Of a DNA stretch of 59,692 bases, positions 9,831 to 20,096 are shown piece by piece. The stretch spans positions 1 through 59,692 of the forward strand of contig CACPHV010000009.1 of NCBI GenBank assembly GCA_902633985.1, read 5' to 3'. Numbering within the stretch: position 1 is the first letter of the stretch; each line of letters opens with the position of its first letter. The DNA comes from an uncultured Pelagibacteraceae bacterium (GTDB taxonomy: Bacteria > Pseudomonadota > Alphaproteobacteria > Pelagibacterales > Pelagibacteraceae). The notes under the pieces were generated by a model that ran no database searches, had not been told where the DNA came from, and saw nothing but the letters and a program-made list of their open reading frames with translations. Both the position numbers and the translations under genes were made by a program.

Positions 9831-10394
9831 TTATACATTGATAAAAGCGTCTATTTTCCTTGTTATTTCTTCAATTTCTAAGCCTCCATCAACCTCTTTA
9901 AAATTTGAATTCTTAGAGTAGAAATTTAGAACTGGTTGGGTTGTTTCCATGTATTTCTCATATCTTCTAACTATAGTATCAGAGTTATCATCAGACCTAT
10001 TTTCTATAATTTTTCTCTTCTCGAGCCTTTTGAGAATTGTTTCTTTATCTACGTTTAGAAATAAAATTAAATCTATGCTCTGTTTTGACTTTTTTAGCAA
10101 CACTTCTAAATTTTTAGCCTGACTTAATGATCTAGGATATCCATCAAAGATTAATTTGTTTTTTTTTTGAGGATCGAAAATTAAATTTTCTATAAGTTTA
10201 TTTACAATTTCATCACTTATAAATTTTCCATTCTTCATATCATCAGTTATAACTTTACCAATAGCTGAGTTTTTTTTGATTTCTTCTCTTAAAATATCAC
10301 CTGTTGAAATTTGAAAAGCTTTTAATTTATTGACTAAATATTTAGACTGAGTACCCTTTCCAGCACCAGGTGGTCCAAATAAAATTATATTCAC
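9831..10394 (-). CDS. adk: adenylate kinase
   Basis: Interconverts AMP, ADP and ATP in the cytoplasm. The 187-residue protein has the P-loop GPPGAGKGTQ (residues 7-16), the AMP-binding STGDILREE, and FDGYPRSLSQA. It is shorter than the ~214-residue type because the LID domain is reduced (short-LID form, no zinc Cys cluster). The start codon is GTG, immediately following the secY stop. Placement between secY and rpsM is common in alphaproteobacteria. Confidence 0.95.
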   Translation of the reverse strand: MNIILFGPPGAGKGTQSKYLVNKLKAFQISTGDILREEIKKNSAIGKVITDDMKNGKFISDEIVNKLIENLIFDPQKKNKLIFDGYPRSLSQAKNLEVLLKKSKQSIDLILFLNVDKETILKRLEKRKIIENRSDDNSDTIVRRYEKYMETTQPVLNFYSKNSNFKEVDGGLEIEEITRKIDAFINV

Positions 10395-11675
10395 TTACCT
10401 ACCAAATTTAGTTTTTTTGATCAGTTGTTCGTATTGTGAACTCATTAATCTTGTTTGTATTTGAGTTACAGTATCTATTGCCACTACAACAACAATCAAA
10501 ATGGATGCACCACCTAAATAAAATGGAATTGGATAATTTGCAATTAAAAATTCAGGCATTAAACAGACTAAAGTTAAATATAAAGCACCTATAGTTGTTA
10601 ATTTTGTAGATATATTTTGGATATACATTGCTGTACTTTCGCCCGGTCTTATTCCAGGTACAAAACCTCCATACTTCCTAAGATTCTCTGCTGTTTCTGT
10701 TGGATTAAAAGTTATAGAAGTATAAAAAAATGTAAAAAATATTATTCCAGATGCGTAAAGCAACATGTAAAGTGGTTGTCCTTGAGTAAAATAAGAACTT
10801 AAATTTAAAAAAGTTTCATTATTTGAAAAAGAAAAGTTTGAAAATGTCACTGGCAGCAATAAAAGTGCAGATGCAAAAATAGCAGGTATTACTCCGGCCT
10901 GATTTATCTTTAGTGGTAAATGAGATGACTCTCCACCGTACATTTTATTTCCCATTTGTCTTTTAGGATAATTGATAAGAATTTTTCTTAAAGCTCTTTC
11001 CATAAATACAACAAATAAAATTACCAATATTAACAGCACAAATAGTGCCAAAATCATAAAGGTAGAAACAGCGCCTGTTCTTCCTAATTCAAAAGTTGTT
11101 ACTAAAGCTCTTGGAATTTCAGCTACGATACCAGCAAATATTATTAATGATATACCGTTACCAATTCCTCTTTGAGTAATTTGCTCACCTAACCACATTA
11201 ATAATATTGTACCTGCAACAATAGTTGATACGGTAGTTATTTTAAAAAAAGCTCCTGGATTAATTACTAGGTCAGCTGACGACTCTAAACCAACAGATAA
11301 ACCATATCCTTGCACTGTTGCAAGTAATACTGTTCCATATCTAGTAATTTGTGTAATTTTAGCTCTTCCTGTCTCTCCTTGAGCTTTTAGATTTTTAAAA
11401 TAGTCAGAAACTCCTGTTAAAAGCTGAACTATAATTGCAGAAGAAATGTAAGGCATTATACCTAATGCAAATATTGCCATTCTGCTAACTGCCCCTCCAG
11501 CAAAAACATTGAACATACCTAGCAACCCTTTTTGATTGCCTTCCATCATTATTTTTAATTGCTCAGGATCTATACCTGGTAAAGGTACGAAAGTTCCAAA
11601 TCTATAAACAGCTAATATTAAAATAGTAAATATAATTCTATTTCTTAAATCATTTGTTGATGATGATGCACTCAT
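10395..11675 (-). CDS. secY: protein translocase channel SecY
   Basis: Central channel of the Sec translocon in the inner membrane, 426 residues with about ten transmembrane helices. Recognisable blocks are VYRFGTFVPLPGIDPEQL at the start of TM1 with the following plug region, RITQITRYGT, the GIGNGISLIIFAGI loop, FNPTETAENLRKYGGFVPG, and GGASILIVVVVAIDTV near the end. It stands between rplO and adk in the spc part of the cluster. Its partner SecE is encoded in the same superoperon at ~34.4 kb. Confidence 0.97.
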   Translation of the reverse strand: MSASSSTNDLRNRIIFTILILAVYRFGTFVPLPGIDPEQLKIMMEGNQKGLLGMFNVFAGGAVSRMAIFALGIMPYISSAIIVQLLTGVSDYFKNLKAQGETGRAKITQITRYGTVLLATVQGYGLSVGLESSADLVINPGAFFKITTVSTIVAGTILLMWLGEQITQRGIGNGISLIIFAGIVAEIPRALVTTFELGRTGAVSTFMILALFVLLILVILFVVFMERALRKILINYPKRQMGNKMYGGESSHLPLKINQAGVIPAIFASALLLLPVTFSNFSFSNNETFLNLSSYFTQGQPLYMLLYASGIIFFTFFYTSITFNPTETAENLRKYGGFVPGIRPGESTAMYIQNISTKLTTIGALYLTLVCLMPEFLIANYPIPFYLGGASILIVVVVAIDTVTQIQTRLMSSQYEQLIKKTKFGR

Positions 11676-11684
11676 ATAAACAAA

Positions 11685-12137
11685 CTATTTTTTTAATTGA
11701 ATAGATCCACCAATTTTTTCTAGTTTTTCTATTGCTGATTTAGAGGCCAGGTCAGCTTCAATATTAATTTTGTCTTTAACTTCTCCAGATCCTAAAATTT
11801 TTAATTTTTTTGAGTTTTTATTTATTAATTTAAGTTTTTTTAATAGTGCTGAGTTTAATACTTCATTTGGATTAATGTTTTTTTTGTCAATATAAGATTG
11901 AATTTTATCTAGATTTAAAATTGCTACACTTTCTTTTGATATTGAGTTAAAACCTCTTTTTGGAAGTCTTCTGTATAATGGCATCTGACCACCTTCAAAA
12001 CTTTTTATGGCTACCCCAGATCTTGATTTTTGACCTTTTACACCTCTGCCTGATGTTTTGCCTTTTCCAGAACCAATCCCTCTTCCAACTCTAATTTTAA
12101 CTTTATTGATTTTTTCTCTAGTATTTAAAGTAATCAT
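11685..12137 (-). CDS. rplO: 50S ribosomal protein L15
   Basis: Large-subunit protein, 150 residues, with the Gly-rich N-terminal extension [20 protein letters not shown] and [17 protein letters not shown], both diagnostic for L15. It overlaps rpsE by 1 bp. The usual rpmD (L30) between rpsE and rplO is not there. Confidence 0.96.
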   Translation of the reverse strand: MITLNTREKINKVKIRVGRGIGSGKGKTSGRGVKGQKSRSGVAIKSFEGGQMPLYRRLPKRGFNSISKESVAILNLDKIQSYIDKKNINPNEVLNSALLKKLKLINKNSKKLKILGSGEVKDKINIEADLASKSAIEKLEKIGGSIQLKK

Positions 12138-12652
12138 TATCCTCTTTTTTCAATTATTTCAGAAATTTTTTTATTTCTAATCGCTGATATTTGTTTTGGT
12201 GAACTTTGTTTCATCAATGCTTTCATTGTAGCTCTGATAACATTGTGTGCATTAGAAGTTCCCATAGATTTTGCAACAATATCTTTTACTCCTAAAACTT
12301 CACACACCGCCCTAACTGGACCACCAGCAATTATTCCTGTTCCCTTAGAAGCCGCTCTTAACACTATTCTACCAGAACCATCCTTTGCCTTGACATCATG
12401 ATGAATCGTTCTACCTTCTCTTAAAGGTATATGGGTAAGTTTTCTTCTTGCCATTTCATTTGCTTTTTTAATAGCATCAGGCACTTGTTTAGCTTTTGCA
12501 TGAGCTATACCGATTTTACCTGCTTGATTTCCAACAACTACAAGCGCTGAAAATCCAAATCTTCTTCCACCCTTAACAACTTTAGTAATTCGATTTATGT
12601 GGACTAATTTTTCTAATATATCGTCGGCTTTTTTATCCTTAAAATTTTCCAT
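12137..12652 (-). CDS. rpsE: 30S ribosomal protein S5
   Basis: Small-subunit protein involved in decoding fidelity, 171 residues. The double-stranded RNA-binding part includes [20 protein letters not shown], followed by [20 protein letters not shown]. The C-terminal domain shows [19 protein letters not shown]. It runs directly into rplO (1-bp overlap). Confidence 0.96.
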   Translation of the reverse strand: MENFKDKKADDILEKLVHINRITKVVKGGRRFGFSALVVVGNQAGKIGIAHAKAKQVPDAIKKANEMARRKLTHIPLREGRTIHHDVKAKDGSGRIVLRAASKGTGIIAGGPVRAVCEVLGVKDIVAKSMGTSNAHNVIRATMKALMKQSSPKQISAIRNKKISEIIEKRG

Positions 12653-12654
12653 AA

Positions 12655-13011
12655 TTAAAATTCCATTCCATTTTCTCTTAGAGTTTCTGCAAAAACTTTA
12701 ATTCTACCGTGATATTTGTAAGAACCTCTATCAAAGTAAATTTTAGTAATTTTTTTCTCTTGAGCTTTTTTAGCTAATTTTTGAGCAACTAATTTAGATA
12801 ATTCTGTTTTATTAACTTTATCGGCTGATTTAAGATCTTTTTCTATAGATGAAGCTGATAACAAAGTCACATTTTTTGTATCATCAATTATTTGAGCTGA
12901 AATATTTTTTGATGATCTAGAAATACTTAATCTAAATCTATCTTTTGAAGCAACTTTTTTAACTTTATTGCTAACTCTGAATCTTTTTCTTATACTAGTG
13001 TTTAATTTCAT
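12655..13011 (-). CDS. rplR: 50S ribosomal protein L18
   Basis: Binds 5S rRNA in the central protuberance; 118 residues. The basic N-terminus is [11 protein letters not shown], the core [18 protein letters not shown], and the C-terminal end [21 protein letters not shown] is the usual L18 terminus. It overlaps rplF by 1 bp and sits 2 bp before rpsE. Confidence 0.95.
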   Translation of the reverse strand: MKLNTSIRKRFRVSNKVKKVASKDRFRLSISRSSKNISAQIIDDTKNVTLLSASSIEKDLKSADKVNKTELSKLVAQKLAKKAQEKKITKIYFDRGSYKYHGRIKVFAETLRENGMEF

Positions 13012-13550
13012 TACTTTTTCTTACCCTCTTTTTTAAGAACATACTGTCCTTTTTCTCGAACACCTTTCCCTTTATAAGGTTCGATTTTTCTTAATGTTTT
13101 AATTTTAGACGCAACTTCTCCAACTAGTTGCTTATCAGATCCTGTGATTTTTAATGTTGTTTGTTTTTCAACGGTAATTTTAATACCTTCTGGTATATCA
13201 AAATTGATATCATGGCTATAACCCAACTGTAGATTTAACTGATTTCCTTTTAACGCTGCTCTATAACCAACACCAACTAATTCTAGAGTTTTTTCATATC
13301 CTGTGCTAGATCCAATAACAGCATTATTGATTAAACTTCTATTCATTCCCCAAAGTCTTTTTGAATTTTGATCTACTTTTTTTGGTTTAATAGAAATTTC
13401 TTTTCCTTCAATTATGTCTAAATTAAACATATCTAGATCAACATTGATTGATTTTTTACCTAAGGGTCCTTCAATATTTATAATATTACCAGCTAAAGCA
13501 ACTTTTACTTTTTCAGGGATCGATATGTTTATTTTACCTATTTTAGACAT
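13011..13550 (-). CDS. rplF: 50S ribosomal protein L6
   Basis: Large-subunit protein near the factor-binding centre, 179 residues from the chosen start [16 protein letters not shown] further in-frame ATG 15 bp upstream lies inside rpsH and gives no family similarity. The chosen start makes a TAATG junction with the rpsH stop. Landmarks are [17 protein letters not shown] and [18 protein letters not shown]. Confidence 0.95.
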   Translation of the reverse strand: MSKIGKINISIPEKVKVALAGNIINIEGPLGKKSINVDLDMFNLDIIEGKEISIKPKKVDQNSKRLWGMNRSLINNAVIGSSTGYEKTLELVGVGYRAALKGNQLNLQLGYSHDINFDIPEGIKITVEKQTTLKITGSDKQLVGEVASKIKTLRKIEPYKGKGVREKGQYVLKKEGKKK

Positions 13551-13945
13551 TAAAATACCTTGCAAATTATTTCGCCACCAACTTTTTGTTTTCTAGCATC
13601 TATATCAGTCATTACTCCTTTTGGAGTTGAAACAATAGCAATTCCTAAACCATTATTTATTTTAGGTAAGCTATCGGCAGATGAAAAAATTCTTCTCCCA
13701 GGTTTTGATACTCTTTCAAAAGCACTAATTACTGGATTGCCTGAATGGTATTTAAGTTCTAATGATAGTATTGGTTTTTTTTCTTCAGAACTTACTTTAA
13801 AATCTTTTATAAAACCTTCATTTTTAAGTATATCTGCAATTTTTGTTTTAAAATTAGATGAAGGTAATTCTACTTTTTTATGATTTCTAGCTTGAGCGTT
13901 CTTCACTCTTGCAATCATATCTCCTATTGGGTCACTTAAACTCAT
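13550..13945 (-). CDS. rpsH: 30S ribosomal protein S8
   Basis: Binds 16S rRNA helix 21 early in assembly; 131 residues. It starts MSLSDPIGDMIARVKNAQ and ends with GLGIAIVSTPKGVMTDIDA, KVGGEIICKVF, the conserved S8 C-terminus. In enterobacteria S8 autoregulates the spc operon by binding the rplX-rplE region. Any equivalent here would have to lie inside coding sequence, as spacers are absent. Confidence 0.96.
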   Translation of the reverse strand: MSLSDPIGDMIARVKNAQARNHKKVELPSSNFKTKIADILKNEGFIKDFKVSSEEKKPILSLELKYHSGNPVISAFERVSKPGRRIFSSADSLPKINNGLGIAIVSTPKGVMTDIDARKQKVGGEIICKVF

Positions 13946-13956
13946 AATTTTCCTTT

Positions 13957-14262
13957 CTACCAGCTAGATTTAACTAAGCCAGGTATCTTTCCTTGTAATC
14001 CTAATTGTCTTAATGCAATTCTTGAAATTTTTAATTTTCTATAAACACCGTGAGGTCTTCCTGTAATCTCACATCTATTCATAACTCTTATTTTAGCCGA
14101 GTTTCTTGGCAGTTTAGATAATTTTTGTTGCGCTTTAAATCTTTCTTCTAATGGAATCTTTTTATCCATTACAATCTTCTTTAATGCTTGTCTTTTCTTA
14201 TAAAGCCTATCTGAAAGCTTAATTCTTTTTTTATTTTTATTAACAGCGCTTAACTTTGCCAT
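13957..14262 (-). CDS. rpsN: 30S ribosomal protein S14
   Basis: Small-subunit head protein, 101 residues, the zinc-free long form. The C-terminal half, RNSAKIRVMNRCEITGRPHG, has the consensus with the C-x-x-C zinc pairs absent. The end KISRIALRQLG...PGLVKSSW is typical. It lies 2 bp after rplE and 11 bp before rpsH. Confidence 0.95.
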   Translation of the reverse strand: MAKLSAVNKNKKRIKLSDRLYKKRQALKKIVMDKKIPLEERFKAQQKLSKLPRNSAKIRVMNRCEITGRPHGVYRKLKISRIALRQLGLQGKIPGLVKSSW

Positions 14263-14264
14263 TT

Positions 14265-14819
14265 TTAATTATCTCCTTTTTTAATAAATGGAAAATTCAT
14301 TTTTTCCAGTAATGCAAAACTATGCTCTTTATTTATTGCTTTAATAACTATTACTATATCTAAACCTCTAACTTTGTCTGCTCTATCAAAGCTTACTTCT
14401 GGGAAAATTATATGTTCTTTTATTCCAAATGTATAATTACCAAATTTGTCAAATCCTTTTGGTGACAAACCCCTAAAATCTTTAATTCTTGGTAATGCAA
14501 TATTCACTAATCTGTCTAAGAATTCATACATTCTATTTTTTCTTAATGTTACCTTTAAACCAGCATTTGATCCTTTTCTGGTTTTAAAATTTGCTACTGA
14601 TTTTTTAAATTTTGTTGTAACTGGTTTTTGTCCAGTGATTTTAGCCATATCTTCCTCACATGATTTTAAAATCTTAGAATCTGTAGCATCTAAACCAAGA
14701 CCCATATTTAAAACAATTTTCTCAATCCTTGGAGCCATATAAATATTTTTAAAACCAAACTGATCTTTTAATGCAGGTTGAATTTCTTTATTGAATATGT
14801 CTTTTAATCTTGGTGTCAT
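14265..14819 (-). CDS. rplE: 50S ribosomal protein L5
   Basis: Binds 5S rRNA and contacts the P-site tRNA; 184 residues. Diagnostic segments are PRIEKIVLNMGLGLDATDSK, ITGQKPVTTKFKKSVANFK, and KGFDKFGNYTFGIKEHIIFPE. It abuts rplX with a 1-bp overlap. Confidence 0.96.
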   Translation of the reverse strand: MTPRLKDIFNKEIQPALKDQFGFKNIYMAPRIEKIVLNMGLGLDATDSKILKSCEEDMAKITGQKPVTTKFKKSVANFKTRKGSNAGLKVTLRKNRMYEFLDRLVNIALPRIKDFRGLSPKGFDKFGNYTFGIKEHIIFPEVSFDRADKVRGLDIVIVIKAINKEHSFALLEKMNFPFIKKGDN

Positions 14820-15064
14820 TATTTTTTAGCCTCTTTTTTCTTAGCTGCTTTTTCATCAATTAGTTTTAAGTTAGAAATATGAATAAAGCTTTCCTTTGGA
14901 AAAATTCCACCTTTTTTCTCTTTTGTTGTTTTAACGTGTTTTTTAACCATGTTTATTTCTTTAACTTTAGCTCTGTTATTAACTCTATCAATTTCAATAA
15001 CTTCACCCTCTTTTTTTTTGTCTTTTCCAGTTAAAACTCTTACTTTCAAACCTTTTTTAATCAT
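14819..15064 (-). CDS. rplX: 50S ribosomal protein L24
   Basis: Assembly-initiator protein of the large subunit. At 81 residues it is shorter than the usual ~104, but retains the KOW motif ([20 protein letters not shown]) and the [18 protein letters not shown] segment. It ends in a Lys/Ala tail. It has 1-bp overlaps on both sides (rplN, rplE). Confidence 0.94.
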   Translation of the reverse strand: MIKKGLKVRVLTGKDKKKEGEVIEIDRVNNRAKVKEINMVKKHVKTTKEKKGGIFPKESFIHISNLKLIDEKAAKKKEAKK

Positions 15065-15432
15065 TATAAAACCTCTGGTGCCAAAGAAATAATTTTCATT
15101 TGACCTCTACTTCTTAATTCTCTTGTAACTGGACCAAAAATTCTTGTTCCCACTGGCTCCCCTTTGTCATCAACTAAGACAGCAGCATTATTATCAAATC
15201 TTACTTTAGAACCATCATTTCTGTGTATTCCTTTTTTAACCCTTACAACAACAGCTTTATGGACAGATCCTTTTTTAACTTTTCCTTTAGGTATCGCCTC
15301 TTTTACTGCAATCACAATTGTATCACCAATACTAGCGTATCTTCTTTTTGATCCACCTAGAACTTTAATGCACTCAATTCTTTTTGCACCAGTGTTGTCA
15401 GCAACTTGTAATTCTGTTTGAACACCAATCAT
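15064..15432 (-). CDS. rplN: 50S ribosomal protein L14
   Basis: Large-subunit protein at the subunit interface, 122 residues. It starts [20 protein letters not shown] and contains [20 protein letters not shown] and FGPVTRELR near the end. It is the most typical member of this run, of normal length, with 1-bp overlaps to rpsQ and rplX. Confidence 0.97.
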   Translation of the reverse strand: MIGVQTELQVADNTGAKRIECIKVLGGSKRRYASIGDTIVIAVKEAIPKGKVKKGSVHKAVVVRVKKGIHRNDGSKVRFDNNAAVLVDDKGEPVGTRIFGPVTRELRSRGQMKIISLAPEVL

Positions 15433-15668
15433 TACTTTGTACTCTCCATAACTTGAAATTTTTTATTTTTAGAAAATGGTTTGCTCTCAATAATTGAAAC
15501 TTTGTCACCAGTTTTGAACTTATTATTTTCATCGTGAGCATTATAGTTTTTTCTAACTCTTATTACTTTTTTTAGAACCGGGTGAGAATATCTACGTTCT
15601 ACCATAACAGTAACTGTTTTATTTGGTTTATCGCTTATAACTACACCTGTAAGTATTTTTTTAGGCAT
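15432..15668 (-). CDS. rpsQ: 30S ribosomal protein S17
   Basis: Primary 16S rRNA-binding protein, 78 residues, OB-fold. It contains [39 protein letters not shown], and [20 protein letters not shown]. The start overlaps the end of rpmC by 8 bp. Confidence 0.95.
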   Translation of the reverse strand: MPKKILTGVVISDKPNKTVTVMVERRYSHPVLKKVIRVRKNYNAHDENNKFKTGDKVSIIESKPFSKNKKFQVMESTK

Positions 15669-15852
15669 TTGCTTTTCCTTTTAAAATTGTTTTTAATCTT
15701 GCTATTGTTTTTTTAGTTTCTCCAATTTTAGCTGGGTTTGTTACTTGTGAATTCATTTTTTGAAATCTGAAATTAAAAAGATCTTTTTTAAGCTTATCAA
15801 TGTTCTTCACTATTTCGTCCTTTGATAATTTTTTAATTTCTTGTTTTTTCAT
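15661..15852 (-). CDS. rpmC: 50S ribosomal protein L29
   Basis: Two-helix protein near the tunnel exit, 63 residues. The core motif is [19 protein letters not shown] followed by the [11 protein letters not shown] helix, as usual. It overlaps rpsQ by 8 bp and rplP by 1 bp. Confidence 0.94.
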   Translation of the reverse strand: MKKQEIKKLSKDEIVKNIDKLKKDLFNFRFQKMNSQVTNPAKIGETKKTIARLKTILKGKANA

Positions 15853-16262
15853 TATGCAAATCTCTTTATTGTTTTAGTCTTAATTGGTAATTTAGCTGAT
15901 GCTTTGTATAAAGCTTCTTTTGCAATTTGCTCAGAAACACCATCAACTTCAAATAATATTCTTCCTGGTTTTACTCTACATGCGAAGTACTCAGGTGAAC
16001 CTTTTCCTTTACCCATTCTGACTTCAATTGGTTTTTTTGAAACTGGTATATTTGGAAATATTCTTGTCCAAACTCTTCCTTGTCTTTTCATATGTCGTGT
16101 TAAAGCAACTCTTGCAGCTTCAATCTGTTTTCCAGTAACTCTTTCAGGTTGTAAAGCTTTTAATGCGTAAGCACCATAATTAATAGTACTTGCTCTTGTA
16201 GCATTACCATGAATTCTACCTTTATGAGCTTTTCTCCATTTTGTTCTTACTGGTTGAAGCAT
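15852..16262 (-). CDS. rplP: 50S ribosomal protein L16
   Basis: Contacts the A-site tRNA elbow; 136 residues, normal length. It has [18 protein letters not shown] at the N-terminus, [20 protein letters not shown], and [20 protein letters not shown]. It overlaps rpsC by 1 bp. Confidence 0.96.
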   Translation of the reverse strand: MLQPVRTKWRKAHKGRIHGNATRASTINYGAYALKALQPERVTGKQIEAARVALTRHMKRQGRVWTRIFPNIPVSKKPIEVRMGKGKGSPEYFACRVKPGRILFEVDGVSEQIAKEALYKASAKLPIKTKTIKRFA

Positions 16263-16942
16263 TATTGTTTACTTTCCTTTGGTGTTACCTTGTTAGTCTC
16301 TTGACTAAATTCTCTAGCAAAAACCTCACCTTTATAAATCCAAACTTTAATTCCAATAATTCCATATGTTGTAAGAGCTTCTGCTTCAGCATAATCAATA
16401 TCAGCTCTTAAAGTATGCGATGGAATGCTTCCATCTCTTAACCACTCTGTTCTAGCTATTTCATTTCCACCAAGTCTTCCACTCACAGAAACTTTAATTC
16501 CTTTTGCTCCAAGTCTAATACATGATTGCATTGCTCTTTTCATAGCTCTTCTATAAGAAATTCTTTTAACAAGTTGTTGTGCAATATTTTCTGCTACCAA
16601 ATAAGCATTTGTCTCAGGTTTTTTTACCTCTTTTATGTTTAGATTTACTTCATTCGAAGTTAATTTTGAGAGATTATTTTTAATTTTGTCAATATCACTT
16701 CCTTTTTTACCAATCACAAATCCTGGTCTAGAAGTATAAATTGTAACATAGCACTTATTAGAGGTTCTTTCGATCATTACCTTAGATACACCAGAGTTGA
16801 TTACATTTTTCTTGATATATTCTCTAATTTTAAAATCTTCGATTAGATAATTTCCAAAATCTTTTTTCTTAGCATACCATACAGAGTCCCATCCTCTGTT
16901 GACCCCTAATCTAAAACCTACAGGATTAACTTTTTGCCCCAT
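16262..16942 (-). CDS. rpsC: 30S ribosomal protein S3
   Basis: mRNA-entry protein with helicase-related function, 226 residues. It starts [18 protein letters not shown]. The KH domain shows [18 protein letters not shown], and the C-terminal domain [19 protein letters not shown]. It overlaps the end of rplV by 17 bp, the largest same-strand overlap in the cluster. Confidence 0.96.
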   Translation of the reverse strand: MGQKVNPVGFRLGVNRGWDSVWYAKKKDFGNYLIEDFKIREYIKKNVINSGVSKVMIERTSNKCYVTIYTSRPGFVIGKKGSDIDKIKNNLSKLTSNEVNLNIKEVKKPETNAYLVAENIAQQLVKRISYRRAMKRAMQSCIRLGAKGIKVSVSGRLGGNEIARTEWLRDGSIPSHTLRADIDYAEAEALTTYGIIGIKVWIYKGEVFAREFSQETNKVTPKESKQ

Positions 16943-17324
16943 GCTTCTCCATTTGTTTTGCTTCTGATAAAATTATTGTAACAGTTGACCAAGGTTTTAA
17001 TATTGGTGCCGCTCTTCCTTTGGCTCTTGGTCTAAATCTTTTCATAACTATTTTTTTTCCACAATATGCCTCTTTAACTATTAATTTATCAATATCGTAT
17101 TGAAAATTATTTTCAGCATTGGCTACTGCTGAACTAATAGTTTTTCTAACATCTCTAGTAACTCTCTTTTCTGAAAATTGTAAATCTCTAATTGCAACAT
17201 CAACTTTTTTGCCAACAATGCTTTTTAGTATTGGATTTAGCTTTCTAACACTTGATCTAATACCGTTGTTAACAGACTTTACTGTTTTGTCGTTCGTTTT
17301 ATCAATTTTCTTTTTTTTACCCAT
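16926..17324 (-). CDS. rplV: 50S ribosomal protein L22
   Basis: Lines the exit tunnel; 132 residues. The first ~20 residues are a Lys-rich extension preceding the core [20 protein letters not shown]. The end is [20 protein letters not shown], the conserved beta-hairpin region. rpsC begins 17 bp inside it. rpsS ends 2 bp upstream. Confidence 0.94.
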   Translation of the reverse strand: MGKKKKIDKTNDKTVKSVNNGIRSSVRKLNPILKSIVGKKVDVAIRDLQFSEKRVTRDVRKTISSAVANAENNFQYDIDKLIVKEAYCGKKIVMKRFRPRAKGRAAPILKPWSTVTIILSEAKQMEKHGAKS

Positions 17325-17326
17325 AA

Positions 17327-17623
17327 TTATTTCTTCTCTGCTGTTGCTGGTTTAGCTTTCTTATCAGCTGGGGTATGACCAAAAAATGTTCTCGTTGGTG
17401 CAAATTCACCCAATTTGTGTCCAACCATATCTTCTGAAACTGTTATTGGTATAAATTTTTTTCCATTATAAATTTGGAAGCTTACCCCTACAAAATCAGG
17501 TAAAATTGTAGATTTTCTTGACCAAGTTTTAATGGGAATTTTCTTTGGATCGTCTTTATACTTGTCTACTTTCTTCATTAAGCTTTCCTCAACAAATGGT
17601 CCTTTCCAAACTGCTCTAGCCAT
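17327..17623 (-). CDS. rpsS: 30S ribosomal protein S19
   Basis: Small-subunit head protein, 98 residues. It contains [30 protein letters not shown], and [18 protein letters not shown], all strongly conserved. It overlaps rplB by 1 bp. Confidence 0.96.
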   Translation of the reverse strand: MARAVWKGPFVEESLMKKVDKYKDDPKKIPIKTWSRKSTILPDFVGVSFQIYNGKKFIPITVSEDMVGHKLGEFAPTRTFFGHTPADKKAKPATAEKK

Positions 17624-18462
17624 TACTTAGTATCCTTCCTCTTATTTCTTCTCTTAACTATAAATTTATCTGTTCTCTTATTATCTCTAGTTTTTAAACC
17701 TTTAGCAGATTGTCCTGTAGGTGAAACTGGATGTCTTCCTCCAGCAGATTTTCCTTCACCACCTCCATGTGGGTGATCAACTGGGTTTTTAACAACACCT
17801 CTAGTATGAGGTCTTCTACCCAACCATCTTGATCTACCTGCTTTTCCAATTTTGATATTTTTTTGATCTGGATTACTTAAAATTCCAATTGTAGCTAAAG
17901 CTCTTGAATCTATTTTTCTAACTTCACCTGAGGCTAATTTTATTAAACTATAATTTCCATCTAGACCACTAATAGTAACTGATGAACCAGCAGCTCTAGC
18001 TATTTTTCCACCACCACCCGGCTGTATCTCAACATTATGTATGTTTATACCCACTGGAATATCTTGCAATGGCATACAATTACCTACTTTAATTTCTTTT
18101 TTAGAACCACTTTCAACTTTATCTCCAACTTTAATTTTTTGTGGTGCTAAGAAGTATGCATGCGTATTATCTTCAAATTTAACTAACATGATATAACATG
18201 ATCTATTTGGATCATATTCTATTCTTTCAACTGTAGCTTCCATGTCGAATTTTTTTCTATAAAAATCAACATGTCTGTACATTTTTTTATGTCCACCAGC
18301 TCTATTAATAGAGGTAATATGACCATTGTTATTTCTACCCTTCATGGCATTTTTTGGAGAGACTAATGACTTAAATGGTTTACCTTTCCATAAACCAGTT
18401 CTATCAACTAAAATAGTGCCTCTTGTAGATTTTGTGTATGGTTTAAAAGTTTTTAATGCCAT
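17623..18462 (-). CDS. rplB: 50S ribosomal protein L2
   Basis: Peptidyl-transferase-adjacent protein essential for subunit association, 279 residues. Landmarks are [20 protein letters not shown], the central [20 protein letters not shown], and [20 protein letters not shown] with the conserved His. It is of normal length and follows rplW by 3 bp. Confidence 0.97.
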   Translation of the reverse strand: MALKTFKPYTKSTRGTILVDRTGLWKGKPFKSLVSPKNAMKGRNNNGHITSINRAGGHKKMYRHVDFYRKKFDMEATVERIEYDPNRSCYIMLVKFEDNTHAYFLAPQKIKVGDKVESGSKKEIKVGNCMPLQDIPVGINIHNVEIQPGGGGKIARAAGSSVTISGLDGNYSLIKLASGEVRKIDSRALATIGILSNPDQKNIKIGKAGRSRWLGRRPHTRGVVKNPVDHPHGGGEGKSAGGRHPVSPTGQSAKGLKTRDNKRTDKFIVKRRNKRKDTK

Positions 18463-18465
18463 TTA

Positions 18466-18759
18466 TTAAATTCCTGTTGTTAGATCAATACTTTGACCTT
18501 TTTTTAAAGTTATTATTGCTTTTTTATAACCAGATACTTTTACTTTTCTACCTCTTGTAACTTTTGTTCTATTTTGTTTGTTTATAATATTTATTTTAGT
18601 CACATTAACTTTAAATATTTTTTCTATATTCTTTTTTAAATTTTTCTTGTTTGCTCCATCTGGAACTTTAAAAACAATTTTATTAAGTTCAGATAAATTA
18701 GTAGATTTCTCAGTAACCACTGGAAAAAGAATTTTGTCGTATAAGTGAATTTTTTCCAT
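18466..18759 (-). CDS. rplW: 50S ribosomal protein L23
   Basis: Tunnel-exit protein that docks SRP and trigger factor; 97 residues. It starts near YDKILFPVVTEKST, contains NKKNLKKNIEKIFKVNVTKI and ends GYKKAIITLKKGQSIDL. It is only 1 bp from rplD. Confidence 0.94.
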   Translation of the reverse strand: MEKIHLYDKILFPVVTEKSTNLSELNKIVFKVPDGANKKNLKKNIEKIFKVNVTKINIINKQNRTKVTRGRKVKVSGYKKAIITLKKGQSIDLTTGI

Positions 18760-18760
18760 T

Positions 18761-19384
18761 TTATGAATATCTCTTTTCTAATTCTTTTACAGAGCTTTCT
18801 GTGAAAACTACTTTTTTAAATTTAATAATGTCGTAAGCACTGAAATGATTTACATCTGTAACTTTAACATTTGGAATATTTCTTACTGATTTTTCGATTT
18901 TTTCTTTTGAATTTTTGTCTAGAATTATTAGTGAATTTGTAATTTCAAGTTTATTAATAATTGAGTTCATCTCTTTAGTTTTTTTTATTTCTGAACTAAA
19001 GTCATTTAAGATTAATAAGTTTTTATTATTATTTTTTTCTGTAATTAGTGAAGCTACACTTTGTTTTTTCTCAGTTTTGTTTAGTTTTCTTTTTCTATAA
19101 GCTAATTCACCCTTTGGTCCATGAGCAATACCACCGCCAACAAATATAGGAGCCTTTCTACTAGCATGCCTTGCACCACCAGTTCCTTTTTGAGCATATA
19201 TTTTTGAAGTTGGTCCTTTTACTTCATTTTGTTGTTTAGTTTTGGCATGCCTTCCTTTGTAATTAGCATTTGTTTTATATAGAACAGCGCTAACTAATTT
19301 ATGGTTAATTTTAGCAGAAAAAATTTTATCCAAAACTTCAATACTATCTTTTTTTCCGTCTATGCTAATTTTATCTAATTTCAT
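18761..19384 (-). CDS. rplD: 50S ribosomal protein L4
   Basis: Tunnel-wall protein, 207 residues. The conserved internal loop GTGGARHASRKAPIFVGGGI and HGPKGELAYRKRKLNK is intact. In enterobacteria L4 represses its own S10 operon through a long leader before rpsJ. Here rpsJ is fused to fusA without a leader, so that mode of control appears absent. Confidence 0.95.
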   Translation of the reverse strand: MKLDKISIDGKKDSIEVLDKIFSAKINHKLVSAVLYKTNANYKGRHAKTKQQNEVKGPTSKIYAQKGTGGARHASRKAPIFVGGGIAHGPKGELAYRKRKLNKTEKKQSVASLITEKNNNKNLLILNDFSSEIKKTKEMNSIINKLEITNSLIILDKNSKEKIEKSVRNIPNVKVTDVNHFSAYDIIKFKKVVFTESSVKELEKRYS

Positions 19385-20094
19385 TATTTTTTCTTTTTCT
19401 CAGGTGTTTTTTTAGCCTCTTCAGCAGCTGCTTGTTTCTCACCAATTGTCATTTTGCTTATATTTTTTACTGATTTTTTAACCATTACTTCAGAATTTTT
19501 TGAACCAGGTATTGATCCTTTTAAGTAAAGAAGTTCGTTTTCTAAGTCAGTTTTTATTATTTCAATATTTTGCATTGTTCTTAGCTTGTCACCCATATGA
19601 CCAGCCATTTTTTTTCCTTTAAAAACTTTCCCTGGGTCTTGACTATGTCCTGTTGAACCATGTGCTCTGTGAGATATAGAAACACCATGACTGGCTCTTA
19701 AACCACCAAAATTATGTCTCTTCATAGCACCTGCAAAACCTTTACCAATTGTTTTTGATCTTGTGTCTACAAATTTAATATCTTTGAATATTTCTAAACC
19801 AAACTCGTTTCCTTCTTTGTAAACAGATGTGTCATTTACTCGAAATTCTTTTAATTTTTTCTTAGCTTCAGTATTTTTTTTAGCAAAAACACCTTTCATT
19901 GATTTTGTTAGTTTTGAATTTTTAATTTTTCCATATCCAAGCTGAACAGCTTTGTATCCTCTTGTTTCCTCTTCAATAACCTGAATAACTCTAGCTTTTT
20001 CAACCTTTAGTACAGTCACAGGAACTAATTGACCAGATTTATAAAACTCTCTTGTCATTCCTATTTTTTTTCCTAATAAAGCAATCTCACTCAT
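19384..20094 (-). CDS. rplC: 50S ribosomal protein L3
   Basis: Early assembly protein near the peptidyl-transferase centre, 236 residues. It has LLGKKIGMTREF, GKGFAGAMKRHNFGGLRASH, and GKKMAGHMGDKLRTMQNIEI. The last ~25 residues are an Ala/Lys/Glu-rich low-complexity tail extending beyond the usual L3 end. It overlaps rplD by 1 bp. Confidence 0.95.
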   Translation of the reverse strand: MSEIALLGKKIGMTREFYKSGQLVPVTVLKVEKARVIQVIEEETRGYKAVQLGYGKIKNSKLTKSMKGVFAKKNTEAKKKLKEFRVNDTSVYKEGNEFGLEIFKDIKFVDTRSKTIGKGFAGAMKRHNFGGLRASHGVSISHRAHGSTGHSQDPGKVFKGKKMAGHMGDKLRTMQNIEIIKTDLENELLYLKGSIPGSKNSEVMVKKSVKNISKMTIGEKQAAAEEAKKTPEKKKK

Positions 20095-20096
20095 GA

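Noticed and set aside
15841..16170. 109-residue plus-strand frame over rplP
   Set aside because: Antisense to a ribosomal protein gene of normal length; no similarity visible.
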